A stretch of 64,000 nucleotides of DNA from Hemileia vastatrix (GCA_030280995.1 JASXTE010000017.1:8141998-8205997), one strand, 5' to 3'; numbered from the stretch's first letter, positions 1 to 12,712 are shown. A program made the numbers and translations. Notes: a model not told the origin generated them from the letters alone.

Positions 1-198
1 TTTTTCCATCTCTCTGTCAACAATGAAAAATTGGATTTGCTTCACCATATTTCAATTAGAAGTCCCATTCATAGCAGAAGAAGCTTCATACCTGCTTATG
101 AATCATTTAACTTCTTCACCATTGAAATTGGGCTCATCCCAAGATGTAATCCTAACCATTTCCATAAGAGGAACAGCAGCACCAGCAACAGAAAACAT
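1..198 (-). pseudogene. gag fragment, RE3-type retrotransposon
   Basis: The minus strand, read from an ATG at 198 down to the window edge, matches the N-terminal gag of RE3A and RE3B. Shared blocks include VRI-T-WD, FNGE-VK and MVKQI-FFI-DR. Two in-frame TGA codons replace residues kept in the siblings (the Trp after the VK block, and a codon before NMVK), so the copy is dead. Only the first 66 or so codons lie inside the window; the rest, and any LTR to the left, are outside. The two plus-strand open frames over the same bases are shadows. Similarity to the other copies is read by eye. That this is part of a third RE3-family copy is inference. Confidence 0.8.
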
Positions 199-2415
199 AC
201 CAAAATTATAAGATTAAACTGTTAAAATAAAATAAGTGTTTTTTAAATAAGCCTCTTGAAGGCTAAGTGTGTCAATATACCAAGTAAGCTCAATTATAAG
301 GTAATAAGTCTACTTGATAAAAAAAGAACAGTTGATCATTAGACAATAGCTTTTTAAATAGGTAGAATTTGTGTTCTTTTATTTTTGGTAAAGAAAATAC
401 AAAAATAATGTTTTACCATAAAATATATTGAAACAGTTGAATATTTATATTTTAATGAATTTTACATTTTTTTGAAAAGTTTTTAAACTCAATTCTCAAA
501 AGTTGTGACCTTTAAAATGATGCCCTATCAGTATATAATTATGAGATGTAATATAAATTTTAATAGTGTTATGTCAAGTGTTATATTACAAGGGCATTAC
601 AAAATATGAAATTTCAAATAATATTTATTGTTATTATTCAGTTTTGTGGTTAATTATAAGATAGTTTTTATTATAGTATGGTACAATGATAAGATCCAAT
701 CTAATTTTGAGTCTACAGCTTTATATGCATAGCTTGGTCATGTGCCCTATTTTCACAACCTGTCAGCTTGCAATATTTGGGGAAGACTTGCTAGCAAGTC
801 CTCAACTTGAAGTCAGATGGAAATCAGATGGAACTCAGAATGAAGTAGTACAGAATTTTCATTTGAAGTATCACACAAAAAATAACTAATCTATATTGAA
901 AAAATAGTGAAAGTGTGAGGATAACAGAATGGAATCGAGAAAAAATCATTCCATGAGTCTACTCAATGCACAGTATTTTTAAAAGCAACTTATTTAAATA
1001 ATACTTTATTAATTAAAGTTTTTCAATGAAAATCAATTGACAATATCACAATTCTTAAATACAATAATTTTATTAAAAACTTTCAGATTAAATTTGAAAA
1101 TAATCAGGGACTTTTTCTATTACCTAAAACTGTTTTACAGAATTGAAAAACTGTAACTTTATTATTAACAAAATATAAATTTAATTTCTCCTTGATGTAT
1201 TTTTTGAATGTCAAGATTTAGAAATAATATATTTAAATATATTGAATTTCTTTAAAAAAATAGAATCAACAGAAAACTTAAATAAATTATTATAGATTAC
1301 AATTAAAAACATGGAAAACCAAAATTTAAAGTAAGGTTATTATTTTTGAAGATTTTTGACTAAATGATGATCTTTCACAACTTATTTACACTAATTACTT
1401 TTAAATGAAAAAAAGATGATTTTTTATCTTAGAATTAGCATATATCTTTAGGCTTTAGACTTTAATGCATTTAGGGGGCACATAAAATGCAGGAAAAAGA
1501 AAAAAAAATCCCAAAATATTTTCCCTTTTTCAAATTCTACCAGTTTCTCAGCTAGTAAGACAATATATATATTATATCATGGGTAAATGATATATCTATC
1601 TAGATTTTAGAATATCTTTTTTATTGATTTCATAAATATTTTTTGGCATACTTTCAGTTGGTGAAGTTATCTAGAGAACTCAGAAAAAAAATACCATTCA
1701 GTGAATTCCTTTAATAAAAACTACAGATAAAATGTTCTTAAATTTATGAAAATAATTTTTAAATAAATAGAGGAATATTTTTTAAAAAGTTTAGTTGAAT
1801 ATTATAGTGTACTATAATTCTGATATTCTAGATAAAAATACTGTTCATCTGGAGACTCACATCACAAATTTTACAGTGTTTCCATGTAAGAAGAGGTGCA
1901 CAAGATCAAATTTCAGGATTTTACAAAATTCAAATACTCTACCAAAGAGGTAGAACTGATATTATTTATCATTCAATAATATTATTTGTAAAAAGACATC
2001 TATATAAAAATTTTTTTATAAGAAAGATAAAATTGATAACTTGAATCATAACAATATAAATTGCTACCATTATAAAAATCAAGTTCTGATTAATATAAAT
2101 TTATTAAAATACTTTAAAATATATATAAAAATAATTCAGATTTTTTATTCAAATTTTCTTAATTAAAATTTTAGAGAATCATACTCTTGGTTGGTGAGAT
2201 AAATAAATTTACAAGATAGTTTTACAGCTCTAAAATTGCACCTTTTCCTCATGTTAGAAATATAGTTTAATTGTTTTTCAATTCTTTGTTTTAAATAAGA
2301 TAATAAGGGGTATCAAAGTTTGAAATATTCCATTTCAAAACACCTCTTTTTTCCACCAAATAAAGCATGATGATTTTTTTAAATATGCCATATTGTGCCC
2401 CCAAAACACCTTTTT
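199..2415. other. AT-rich spacer without a supported gene
   Basis: About 2.2 kb of very AT-rich DNA with no reading frame of convincing composition and no RNA gene that I can recognise. It holds one perfect palindrome at 785-800 with a short downstream stretch (about 800-860) resembling the motif near 52400. The last five bases, TTTTT, are the left target-site duplication of RE1. Confidence 0.7.
785..800. repeat. 16-bp perfect palindrome GACTTGCTAGCAAGTC
   Basis: The same core recurs at 52592-52607 and 52825-52840, with a degenerate form at 52389-52404. It is followed here by a CTCAACTTGAAGTCAGATGG-like stretch that is also similar to the sequence after 52404, so it is part of a dispersed repeat and not a chance palindrome. 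Function unknown. Confidence 0.75.
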
Positions 2416-3546
2416 TGTCAGCCAGGCTATTCCAGGAGTCCAGTAAATGATATGTTAGCTTATAAGACCTGAAAGAGGGCGTAAGAATTGTATTTAATGT
2501 ATATAAATTAATATTTTATTGCATAATAAAATTATATAAGTATCTTATTACATATAAGTGTTATATTAATTTTATTGTTTATATAAATTTTTATACATTT
2601 AAATTATGATATATTTTATATTCTACAAATAATGGCGCATTTTTATGTATTTAATAATTATAAATTTATATTTAATTAATTAAAAACATATATTATAATT
2701 ATAAGTGTAAAATTGACTTATAATATAATTAAATTAATTATTTAAATTTATATATTAAATAACACCTTTCATATAATATTAAAAAGTAATTAATGACACT
2801 TCTTTTGACCCTTAAGTGTGTCAGGAAAAAAAATTAATTAATTTATACTGAATTGAGATTAATTACATATTTTGTTGCGTAACAATATCCTTTGTTTCAC
2901 TTAAAAATCATTAAATCAGACTGTACAATCTGTTTTGAATTATTTTTCTCATATTCCATATGTCCCAGGCTTTTTTAGTTATTGACTATTTTTACTTACT
3001 GATTTGGGAATTAATTGTGGGAAAATTGGATTCTTAATTGGGGTATTTAATTATTTGTTTCATATTTTTCTCTACATTGTTATGTTTCACTTATTCTTTT
3101 ATATTCTTGTTTCATTCTATTATAATTCTTGTATTTACAAATATAGTAGCGCTTCAGAGGACCCATTGCCTATAAAAGGGCCTTGGATAATCCCCTGTAG
3201 TTCATCACTTACTATACACTCAACAATTTAAAGATAATTTTATTACGTTTATTATTATTTTTTATTAGTATTACAATCTAATTAAAAATTCTAAATAACA
3301 ATTAAAAGGTTGCCTTAAGTCTGATAGTAATCATAGTGTTTGCCGCGCAGAACTCTTACTTGAAATAATATTATCATTAAATAAAGCCTCAATTTGTGTC
3401 ATCTCTCAACTCAATCGTCGTTGCTTCATTTTAAATAAATTATTTCTTTTATTACTTTTATTTTTTTTATATACCTTTAGTGCCTATTCCCTTTTTCTCT
3501 TCTTTTCTGCCCCTTTTCTTTCCCTCTTCTAGACAACTGATCGACA
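2416..3546 (+). repeat. RE1 5' LTR (1131 bp)
   Basis: It starts TGTCAGCCAGG and ends CTGATCGACA. It is repeated at 10421-11212 plus 20850-21194, and in diverged form as the solo LTR at 50302-51575. The body is extremely AT-rich. A TATA box and a downstream R/U5-like segment lie in the last 375 bases. Confidence 0.95.
3171..3178 (+). promoter_or_regulatory. LTR TATA box (TATAAAAG)
   Basis: TATAAAAGGGCC is kept in all three LTRs of this family (3171, 11177 and 51193) although the surrounding sequence drifts, in particular in the solo LTR. It would place the RE1 transcription start near 3200, giving about 340 bases of R-U5 before the PBS. Confidence 0.75.
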
Positions 3547-3548
3547 AC

Positions 3549-3561
3549 TGAGGGCCTTTCC
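3549..3561 (+). other. RE1 primer-binding site
   Basis: TGAGGGCCTTTCC begins two bases after the LTR end. RE2 (TGGGGGCCTTTCC) and RE5 (TGGGGGTCTTTCC) have the same element at the same distance, which supports the call. The cognate tRNA could not be named from sequence alone. Confidence 0.75.
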
Positions 3562-4218
3562 AAACAACGACGACAATTGAGCCTGGCGACGAACGACATA
3601 CGCACGGACCACCTAGAAAAAACAAAACTTTTTCCCCGACCGTGTTTCAAAATTGGGTTCAATTTCTTAGGTTTATATTATATTAATTCATATATTATTT
3701 TGAAGTGATTTTTCGATCACTATAGTAAGTTCACCTTTGCGCCTCTCACTCACATTACTATATTTTTATTGCAATAACAGTGATTGTGGCTTAATTGCTG
3801 ATTCACTGAGTGTAAGTGTTCAATTTTTAAAATTTTTTTTTCCTAGTTGACCATTATAGAGTGTTAAATCCTCTTAGTCCTAGAAGAATTGACATTTTTT
3901 ATTAATACAAATTGAATTATTAATTTAATTTTTTTATTATTAATTATTGTTAACTTTGGTTGACTTAAAAGTACATTGTGCTTAGTCCCAAATATATTGC
4001 CATATTTAATATTGGTAATTAATTGGTTGAATTAACTTGATTGTTTATTCCCAATTTAACCTTGCAATCCATTTTATTAATTAATTTTTTATAATTATTA
4101 CTTTATATTAAAAAAATTTTTTTTTATAATTTAATTAAAAAAATTTTATTTATTTTTGGAGCAATTATTAACTAACTTTTATTATTTTTTTAAAAAGTTA
4201 ATTAATCTTCCCACTATT
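3562..4218 (+). other. RE1 untranslated leader
   Basis: About 650 bases between PBS and the gag start. The first 90 bases are GC-richer and repeat ACGAC/GCGAC words; the rest is AT-rich with poly-T runs. No reading frame is supported. It would be the place for a packaging signal, but none is demonstrable. Confidence 0.6.
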
Positions 4219-6081
4219 ATGTCCAACAATTTGGCTGAAAAAATGGATAACATGCAAGTGGATGAAATTGAAATTGACTATGATGCTGATACTGTGAGTT
4301 CTTCTAGAGTTGGACATAAAAAATCTTATGCTAACACAAAAAATTCACATAATTCAGGATGTGGAAATGACAGGAAATGTAAACAAACCAAACCCCCTTA
4401 CCCCAGCAAAAAAGAAGGAAGTAAAGCCTCTAGTACCTCAAGAAGGTCTTCCAAAAGGATTCAAAATGAAAAAGCTTCCTCTGCCACAACAAATCAGCAA
4501 CCTATCCAGTCATATAAAAGAGTTGAAGACAGAAAATATGACATACAAAGCAAAAGTAGACACCTTGTGGGATCAGGTTCAAGAACTCAGGAACCAGAAT
4601 CAGGCCCAGGCCCCTCCTCAGTTGCCTCCCAATCAGCCTCAGTTTCAGGCTCAACCTTCACAGCCACCCAGCTCAACCATCCAAAATCCATATACTATGG
4701 AAGTAGAGCAATGGAAATGGGATTATCTAATGAGTCACTACCAATAGAATGTGCAACACCCTCCTCCTCATCAGCCTGGCCCATCCAGAACACCCAATTT
4801 CCATCCACCTCCTCATCCCTACCAACAAGGCAGGAGAAAGAAGGCCCAAGCACAATCCCAAACCCAGTCTCAGGGGAAGTTTCCTCCTCTGCCATGGTAA
4901 GTAATTTGGTTGATAGTCACTTGGGTATGTTTTCTAATAAATCTTCTTCTGCAGGTAATATTATTGAACATGGTGAAAGAACAGTTAAACCTGTTAAAAG
5001 ACAGCTTCCTGTAGCTAGTAGCCCTATTGATGTAATTAGCTAATTGTCATTTGATGAACCTTTACATTTAACTTCTACTTCTTTAATTAATCCTTCTCTT
5101 GCAATTAAAAATGATTCTGTTTCCTCTGAAATCTATACCTTAATTGAAAGAACTTCTGAGGAAATATTGAAAGATACCCTTGATTTTAATGTTGTGAAAG
5201 AAAAAAATTTGAGAGATGTGTTAATCCATGAAAATGATAGATTAAATAATTTACACTTGCAATGTAAAGTGAGTTCTTCTGTACAAGATAAAGCTTATTT
5301 AAAAATCAAAGAAACCTTGAATATTATTCTTAGTCAACAAAAACAAATAAGAAGTGACCATAGAGCTATCTCAGATAGAAATATCAGTCTACATAAGACC
5401 TTGAGTGAATTAAAACCCCTTATTGAAGAAAATTATTCATTCAAAAATGAAATAAAATCTCTGCAAAATGAGTTTAAAAAGCTAAGAAATGATTTCCATG
5501 CACTAAGTGCCAAACACTCAGTTTCTGAGGACAGAAATGTTCTATCTCTTGCAAAAGTAAATGACCAGATGTCTGAAATTCCAAGAATAAGAAACTATGT
5601 GTTTGACCTACAGAAAAATTTCTCAACCTTAACCATCAATAATGAATTAAATGAGAATGCTGTCAATAAGCTGCATAAAAATAAAGGAAAAAAACCTGAG
5701 CAAAGTTCATCCGTTCTTCCTCATATTTCAACCATTAAACAAACTGACAATGAGTCTGTAAAATCTTTTGCTACTAGCAAAAAATCTTGTGATGGTCATG
5801 CACCAGCTGTTTCTGTAAATAATGAAATTTCTGAACACCTGGATAAACTTCAGGAATTATTAAAAATGAATAATTCAAACCAAAAAGTGGACCATCCCAG
5901 TAGTCAGAAAAATTGGCCTAAGTTAGACCAATATCCTACCTTTGATGGTGATTCTTCCTCTGATTGGCAACACTTTATCCAAAGAATTGATAATTTAAAG
6001 AGATCTTATAGACTACCTGATGAGGAAATTGTTTCTAAGCTAATTTCTTTATTTTCCAATGTAGCCTTGATGTGGTATTAA
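4219..6081 (+). pseudogene. gag: RE1 gag, N-terminal and coiled-coil part (frame A)
   Basis: The gag frame is taken from the ATG at 4219 (MSNNLAEKMDN). It runs through a low-complexity segment that overlaps ORF-B, then a stop at 5041-5043, then a long Glu/Lys/Asn-rich coiled-coil region and the start of the capsid-like domain (KNWPKLDQYPTFDG, FIQRIDNLKRSY), ending at a TAA at 6079-6081. RE2 has GAA at the homologous codon of the second stop, and RE5 has TAA there too. Frame A is the same before and after both stops, so these are point nonsense changes. It would form the particle core. The N-terminal 220 residues are poorly conserved in this frame compared with ORF-B. Confidence 0.75.
4367..4900 (+). 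pseudogene. RE1 ORF-B, conserved overlapping frame inside gag
   Basis: This frame is +1 relative to gag, from ATG 4367 to TAA 4898-4900 (177 codons), with one in-frame TAG at 4745-4747. It encodes a helical, possibly coiled-coil segment (around ISNLSSHIKELKTENM), a Gln/Pro-rich stretch, the motif QWKWDY, a His/Pro-rich tail with HPYQQG, and a final Pro-Trp-stop. RE2 and RE5 carry the same order of features (WKWDW, HPYRGK or HPYKGK, Pro-Trp-stop) in the same relative frame. In the terminal CCN-TGG-TAA only the third base of the Pro codon varies, which fits selection on this frame. I know of no family for it. It could be a separate accessory protein, or an N-terminal gag domain reached by frameshifting. 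The TAG suggests it is broken here. Confidence 0.65.
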
Positions 6082-7131
6082 TCTGTTCTTTTAGATAACA
6101 ATCATTATACATGGAATGATTGGAAGTCCTTGATTGAGAATCAGTTTGGTGGTTCAAAATTCAGGTTAGCTCAGCAAAGACTGTATGAGAATACTAGATA
6201 TGTATCCTCCTCTGTTGAAAAGCCCATTGTTTTTCTTATGAAAGTGACAAAGATCCTAAGGGCAATTGATCCAAAGATGGATTATGATATTTGGAGAGAT
6301 AAAATCTTGTATAAATTACCAAATTCTCTTAGAGATTTGATTGTGGCTAGAACTGAGCATGTTAGGGAAAATTCTTCTTTCATTAATATCTGTAATGAGG
6401 TAATACTCAACCATAGATATGAACAAAAGATTTACCTTGGTAAATCTTATAATGATCAGAATAAACCGTCTACAAAGCTCCCAGAAAAATCTGGTAAACC
6501 CTCTTCCCCAGTTGCACCTAAAAAATATGCAACAAATACTTGTTATAAATGTAACAAACCGTGGCAGAAGGGTCATGTTTGTGACAAGAAAATTCATCTT
6601 GTTGAACAAAATGAAGACACTGATGAAGTTGAACTTGAGGTCAATAATTCTTCCAGTGACTGTGAAAGTAATATCTCCTATGACAATGATTCTTTTAAAG
6701 ATGTTTTAATGTTGAAACTAGATGTCCATTATTTAAATAATATATCTGAAGAATGTGTATTGGATTTATCTTCAGTTGAAAATGCTGAGATAATTAAAGA
6801 TATTACTGACATTTCTATACCTATATCCCCTTTGAAGGCACCTGTTATCATTAATGGTAAAAATGTTGATGTAGCTCTTGATTCTGGTGCTGAAGGAAGT
6901 GTAGTGTCTGAAAAAGCTTTGGCTTCAGTGGATAAGGAATATTTGAGTAAATTATTACCTATAACTTCTGAAAAATGGAGAGAGTATGGTTCTACCTTAT
7001 TTCCTATTGGCAAATACAAAACCTCTGTATTCTTCAAATATAATGGTGGTTTTGTCAGAGCTATTTGTGAGTTTGTTGTCATGAAAAATGATAATTTGAG
7101 CAATTGGTTTAATATGGAAATGATATTTTAA
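6082..7131 (+). pseudogene. RE1 gag C-terminus, zinc knuckle and protease start
   Basis: Same frame as gag. A capsid-like region (ENQFGGSKFRLAQQRLYEN, PKMDYDIWRDKI) is followed by a zinc knuckle of the form C-x2-C-x7-H-x-C (CYKCNKPWQKGHVC, about 6541-6582) and an acidic linker, then the aspartic protease active site LDSGAEGSVVS near 6880. The frame is lost near 7108-7114, where homologous NDIL codons are read out of phase, and it ends TAA at 7129-7131. The rest of the protease continues in the next frame from about 7134. RE2, with no shift here, shows that protease and RT belong to one frame. Confidence 0.8.
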
Positions 7132-10100
7132 CCATGTTTGGTGTGAATCTGGACCCAGCAAATAATTGCTTTACCTTAGGGATGAATAAGAAAAGGAAAT
7201 TCAAAATTTCCTCTCCTAGAACTTCTGGGCATTTGTTGAAATCTTATAACTCACTGATCCAGTGTAAAGGTAGAACAACAACTGAAATGGATGATTTATT
7301 AAATGAAATAAATACTTCTTCTTTTGGTGATCAGTTGACTAGTGAACATAAAGATTCTATTGTTGCCTCTATTACCTCTTTCCCTATGGCTTTTGCTCAT
7401 GGTTCTCATGTCTTGGGAATTGTTCAGGAAGAGATGAAAATTACCTTATCCTGTAACTTGAGCGACATTCCTCCTAGTCTTAAGAAAAAACCATATCCTG
7501 CTTCTCCAACAAAAAGAAAGGATATTAAAGATAATATTGAAAAATTATTAAAAATGAATATCATTGAGAAAGTGGATATCACCCCCAAATATTGTGTCAT
7601 CTCCCCAGTCTTGATTTCTTATGAAAAAGATAAAGCTAGATTATGTGGAGATTACAGAGCTTTAAACACTTATACTGTTGATGATATTTATCCTTTACCC
7701 AGAATTAGTTCAATACATGCTACCTTGCAAGGTGCAAAATTTATTAGTTGTCTGGATGGTAATATAGGTTATCATCAAGTTCCAGTTGAGAAAAATTCTC
7801 AAATTTTTTTGCTTATTGCTACTCATATGGAAATATATAAGTATGTTAGGATGCCATTTGGCCCTAAAAATGCTCCTTCAGTTTTCCAGAAAGTCATGGA
7901 TAACACTTTCCATCAAGAAATTATTGAAGGTTGGCTCATGGTTTATATTGATGATATAATTGTTCTTTCTAAAACTTTTGATGAACATATGATTCACTTG
8001 AATAGAGTTTTCCAAAAGATGGATGAAATCAATATGACCTTATCCTTAAAAAAGTGTAAATTTGGTTTTCAATCTTTGAAAGTCCTTGGCCATGTTGTGT
8101 CAGGCTTACAAATTTGTGTAGACCACAACAAAGTTGCTGCCATCCAAAATGTGAAAGCACCAACTTCTGTAAGAGAATTCAAAAGTTTTTTAAGGATGTG
8201 CAGCTATTATAGACAATATATTAAGAATTATCAGGTCATTGCCTTACCTCTTACAAAACTGACCAGAAAAGATGTTGCCTTTCTCTGGAATAATGACTGT
8301 CAAAAAGCTTTTAATACATTAAAAAGTTGCTTAATGACAGCCCCTATATTGGCTCTTCCAGATTTTAACAAGCCATTTGTCCTATATACAGATGCTAGCT
8401 TTATTGGTCTGGGTGCTTTCCTTCACCAGAAACAAATTATAAATGATAAATCCTCAGAAGTTGTAATTTGTTATATTTCAAGAACCTTAAGAAATAGTGA
8501 ATTGAAATATGGTGCCACTCAATTGGAGTGCTTAGCAGTTGTTTGGGCTCTTGAGAAGCTTCATTACTTTTTGGATGACCAAAAATTTGAGTTGGTAACT
8601 GACTGTAGTGCTGTGAAGTCCCTCTTAAACCTGAAGACACCTAACAGACATATGTTCAGGTGGCAACTTGCTGTTCAAGAATACAGAGGACAGATGAAAA
8701 TTATCCATAGAGCTGGAAATGTTCACTCCAATGTTTATATGCTCTCCAGATTGCCTCTGCCAAATAATGACTCAAATCCTGCTTATGTACCTGAAGATGA
8801 TACTGTTCATATCCATGGTATATTTATAGTTGATATGGAAGAGGAGTTATTACAATTAATACTGGATTCATTTGATAAGGATTCTGATTTAAATAAATTG
8901 GTTACTATCTTAAATGATCCTAAGAATGCTTCAATTCAAGCATTAATAAAAACTCTTCCTGCAAAGTATCAAAATGCTTTGAATAAAGGAAAGTTTTCTA
9001 TTGAAGATGGTTATATATATTATAGAAGGAAGCTTACTAATGTAATTGTAATTCCTCCTTCTATGAAAGAAACTATCCTCAAACTTTGTCATGATGAAAT
9101 ATTAGCTGGTCATTTTGATCTTGAAAAAACATTGATTAGAATCAAAAACACTGCATGGTGGGCTAATATGTCTGAAGACACAAAATTATATGTTGAATCT
9201 TGTGATTCCTGCCAAAAATCTAAGAGGTTAACAGGTAAGAGAGCAGGGTTATTACAACATATTGAAGCACCTAATTCTCCTTGGAAAATCATTAATATGG
9301 ATTTTGTCACTGGTCTTCCTGTTGCAGGTAAAGACAACTTTAACTCTTGTTGGGTAATAGTGGATAGATTCACAAAAATGTGCAAATTTATTTCAACCCA
9401 CAAAGATGTATCCACCAAAGAATTAGCTTTCTTATTGTGGTCTTACATGTTTAATATTATTGGTTTTCCAAAAGCCATTATCTCTGATAGGGATCCAAAA
9501 TTCACTTCTGTGTTTTGGACCTCTTTGATGGATATTTGTGGCTGTGAGTTAAAATTGTCTACAGCTCACCATCCTCAGACTGATGGTCTAGCTGAAAGAA
9601 TGATTCAAACTCTGGAAGATATGATTTGAAGGTCTTGTGCCTTTGGTTTAGAATATAAAGACAATGACAGATTTACTCATGATTGGGTCACTCTATTGCC
9701 TGGTCTTTAATTTGCATATAATAACACTGTTCATTCTGTCACTGAGAAAAAGCCTTTTGAGCTTTGGTTGGGTTATGTCCCAAACACTCCTGCTCAGATT
9801 CTCAATAATAAATTACCTAAGTTGGAACTACACCCTAGTGTAAAATCTTTCATGCAAATGCAACAGCTATGCAGAAAACATGCTCAGAGCTGTATTGATA
9901 AAGCATTTGAATATGAAAAGAAAAGATGGGATAAATCCCATAAAGAATACACATTTAACAAGGGTGATGAGGTGTTGATCTCTACTGTCCATTTCAATTT
10001 ACAAGGTAACCACAAATTAAAAGATCCTTTTGTAGGACCATTTGTTGTTAAAAGAATGGTTGGTGATAATGCAGTAGAAGTTGTATTGTTTTCTCCATAT

Positions 10101-10385
10101 GATAGGAAACATCCTATTTTTCCCATTTCTTTGCTTAAGCCTTATACTTCCAACAGTGATTTATTTCCCAAAAGAAGGGGAAGACCTAAGAAAAACCCTC
10201 AGGAAGTCACAGAAACAGCAGAAATTGATAAAATTCTTAATGATAGAATTATCACTTCTGAGAGAGGTACTGAATATTTATTGAGATATAAGAACAAATC
10301 ATCTGAACATGATGCATGGATACCTGGAAAGGGGATTTCAAATCTGCCTACTCTGTTGAAAAAGTACAAAAAGAAAAAATCTTAG
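7132..10385 (+). pseudogene. pol: RE1 pol: RT, RNase H, integrase, chromodomain-like tail
   Basis: An 831-codon open stretch (7134-9629) carries the end of the protease, the reverse transcriptase with LCGDYRALN and an intact YIDD (7944-7955), RNase H (YTDAS near 8386), the integrase HHCC zinc domain ending CDSC, and all three catalytic acidic residues (NMDFVTG near 9297, SDRDPKF near 9485, AERMIQ near 9591). A TGA at 9627-9629 replaces the Arg kept in RE2. A TAA at 9708-9710 replaces the Glu (GAA) kept in RE2. The open stretch 9768-10385 then holds the integrase C-terminus (GPFVVKRMVGDNAVEV) and a chromodomain-like end (YLLRYKNKSSEHDAWIP). The frame is constant throughout, so the enzyme core looks the least damaged in the window. 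Confidence 0.88.
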
Positions 10386-10408
10386 CATTTTTTTTTATTG
10401 TTTTTTTT

Positions 10409-10420
10409 AGAGTGAGGGAG
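10409..10420 (+). other. RE1 polypurine tract
   Basis: AGAGTGAGGGAG directly before the 3' LTR, after a T-rich run. RE4 has GGGGTGAGGGAG in the same place. Confidence 0.7.
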
Positions 10421-11212
10421 TGTCAGCCAGGCTATTCCAGGAGTCCAGTAAATGATATGTTAACTTATAAGACCTGAAATAGGGCGTAAGAATTGTATTT
10501 AATGTATATAAATTAATATTTTATTGCATAATAAAATTATATAAGTATCTTATTACATATAATTGTTATATTAATTTTATTGTTTATATAAATTTTTATA
10601 CATTTAAATTATGATATATTTTATATTCTACAAATAATGGCGCATTTTTATGTATTTAATAATTATAAATTTATATTTAATTAATTAAAAACATATATTA
10701 TAATTATAAGTGTAAAATTGACTTATAATATAATTAAATTAATTATTTAAATTTATATATTAAATAACACACTTTCATATAATATTAAAAAATAATTAAT
10801 GACGCTTCTTTTGACCCTTAAGTGTGTCAGGAAAAAAAATTAATTAATTTATACTGAATTGAGATTAATCACATATTTTGTTGCGTAAAAATATCCTTTG
10901 TTTCACTTAAAAATCCTTAAATCAGACTGTACAATCTGTTTTGAATTATTTTTCTCATAGTCCATATGTCCCAGGCTTGTTTAGTTATTGACTATTTTTA
11001 CTTACTGATTTGGGAATTAATTGTGGGAAAATTGGATTCTTAATTGGGGTATTTAATTATTTGTTTCATATTTTTCTCTACATTGTTATGTTTCACTTAT
11101 TATTTTATATTCTTGTTTCATTCTATTATAATTCTTGTATTTAAAAATATAGTAGCGCTTCAGAGGACCCATTGCCTATAAAAGGGCCTTGGATAATCCC
11201 CTGTAGCTCATC
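10421..11212 (+). repeat. RE1 3' LTR, left portion
   Basis: It matches the 5' LTR from TGTCAGCCAGG through the TATA box (11177-11184) and stops at GCTCATC. The sequence resumes at 20850 with TCATCACTTAC. The repeated TCATC is the RE2 target duplication, so the break is an insertion and not a truncation. Confidence 0.95.
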
Positions 11213-12712
11213 TGTCAGGCTAAGGTCAAGTACAAGGACATGAAATAGCTTGAATGGTCAGTGGTCTAGAAGATTTTAATGGTCCTATATGAATACTGTA
11301 GTATTAATCCACTAAGTGGTAAAATATAATCAAAGATAAAGGTCTCAGTAATATAATTCTCACTATTCTTATATATGGCTTACAATCTTTGTAGTTGGTA
11401 GAAAAATAGATTATATAATTCAGATACTATTCAAAAGTCTTATAAAAGTACTAATTGATATGTATTGTAATTTATTTGGTTATATTGGTTAAATTGTAAT
11501 GATAAAGAATGTAGAAACAAGACCCAAAAACCTCCTCCTTTTATACACACTGAGTTCCCCAATAAATCCCTTGATATACCATCCAATACACAGTTAATTA
11601 CGCCTAAAAACAACTAATAGACCTTCCCATCAACATCCCTAGTGACCCATGACATAATTAGACAAATAACAACCGCCAAAATACTGTAATAATAAGGGAA
11701 ATCCATCAAAATAAAAGAAAAAGACAAAAAGAGAGTATATGCGTATAAAACAATAATATAAAAGACTAAAGGAGACTTTTTAAGTTTAATAATAGCTTAA
11801 TAATAAGGGGGATTTACTGTAGAAATAATGGGGCTAATCCTGACATTATACTACGTGAAATTCCCATTCAAAAATAACCAAAATTGACTGAGAAACCACC
11901 CAAAAACTTAAAAAAGAGCGTGAGATGTGGGGTAACTACATGCAGTTCTTGGCAGGCGCTTGCACGGGTAAATCCTTGATTAAAATTAGGCAAATTTAAG
12001 CGTGGTGATGAAACAAAGTGCCAAGAGTGAGGTTGTTAATGAAATTAGTGCATATAAACAAGGTCAATGCATTATTAATTAAGCTAGGACACTAAATAAG
12101 CGCCTGTCGCCTATTTTAGTGTGTTTCCCCACAGTGGGCGTAGAATGTGGGGTAATTATAGTGTGAAAAAGCTAACTTTGCTAAAAATGAAGCTATTCAC
12201 ACGGGAAAAAAGCAGGCAGTATGTGGCCAGTACACAGAAGCCATTTCTGGCATAAAAAACACCAAATTTGAAAAGTGTTATTTTTATGCATTTAAATAGC
12301 CAAATCAATATTTCTAAATGAGCCCAATTGATCTGTCAAAGCGCAATTTTGATATTCTCAATTTTATAGCGCATATAGTCAACTTTTAAGTGAAATAAAG
12401 CGCATTTCTTGTTTTTTGCATAAAACAATGAATATAACAGCTTTTAGTGTACTTAAAAATTATGTAGCCTTATACTTAAGGTTCTTAAGATTACCCTAAC
12501 ATATTCCAACTTAATATTAAGTACATAAGAACTATAAAAGGTGGATGTATGCGTGTATATAAGGTGTTATAATGGCATTTTTTGTGTATTATCATAATTT
12601 TACTTATGTATACTATTTGTGTACTCTTATTTATTGTTCCCATGTATAGTTCATGTGTTTAACATAACTTATAATCACTTTTTACTCAGTCCTGGAGATA
12701 TACAGGCTGACA
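11213..12712 (-). repeat. RE2 3' LTR (1500 bp)
   Basis: In plus coordinates it opens TGTCAGGCTAAGG and closes ACAGGCTGACA. It is nearly identical to 19350-20849. A minus-strand TATAAAAGG lies at 11545-11537. Confidence 0.95.

Noticed and set aside
23..225. Two plus-strand frames at the left edge
   Set aside because: The minus strand here matches gag of RE3, so these are shadows.
3004..3231. 75-codon frame in the RE1 5' LTR
   Set aside because: It lies over the TATA box and R region, is AT-driven, and is not kept in the 3' or solo LTR.
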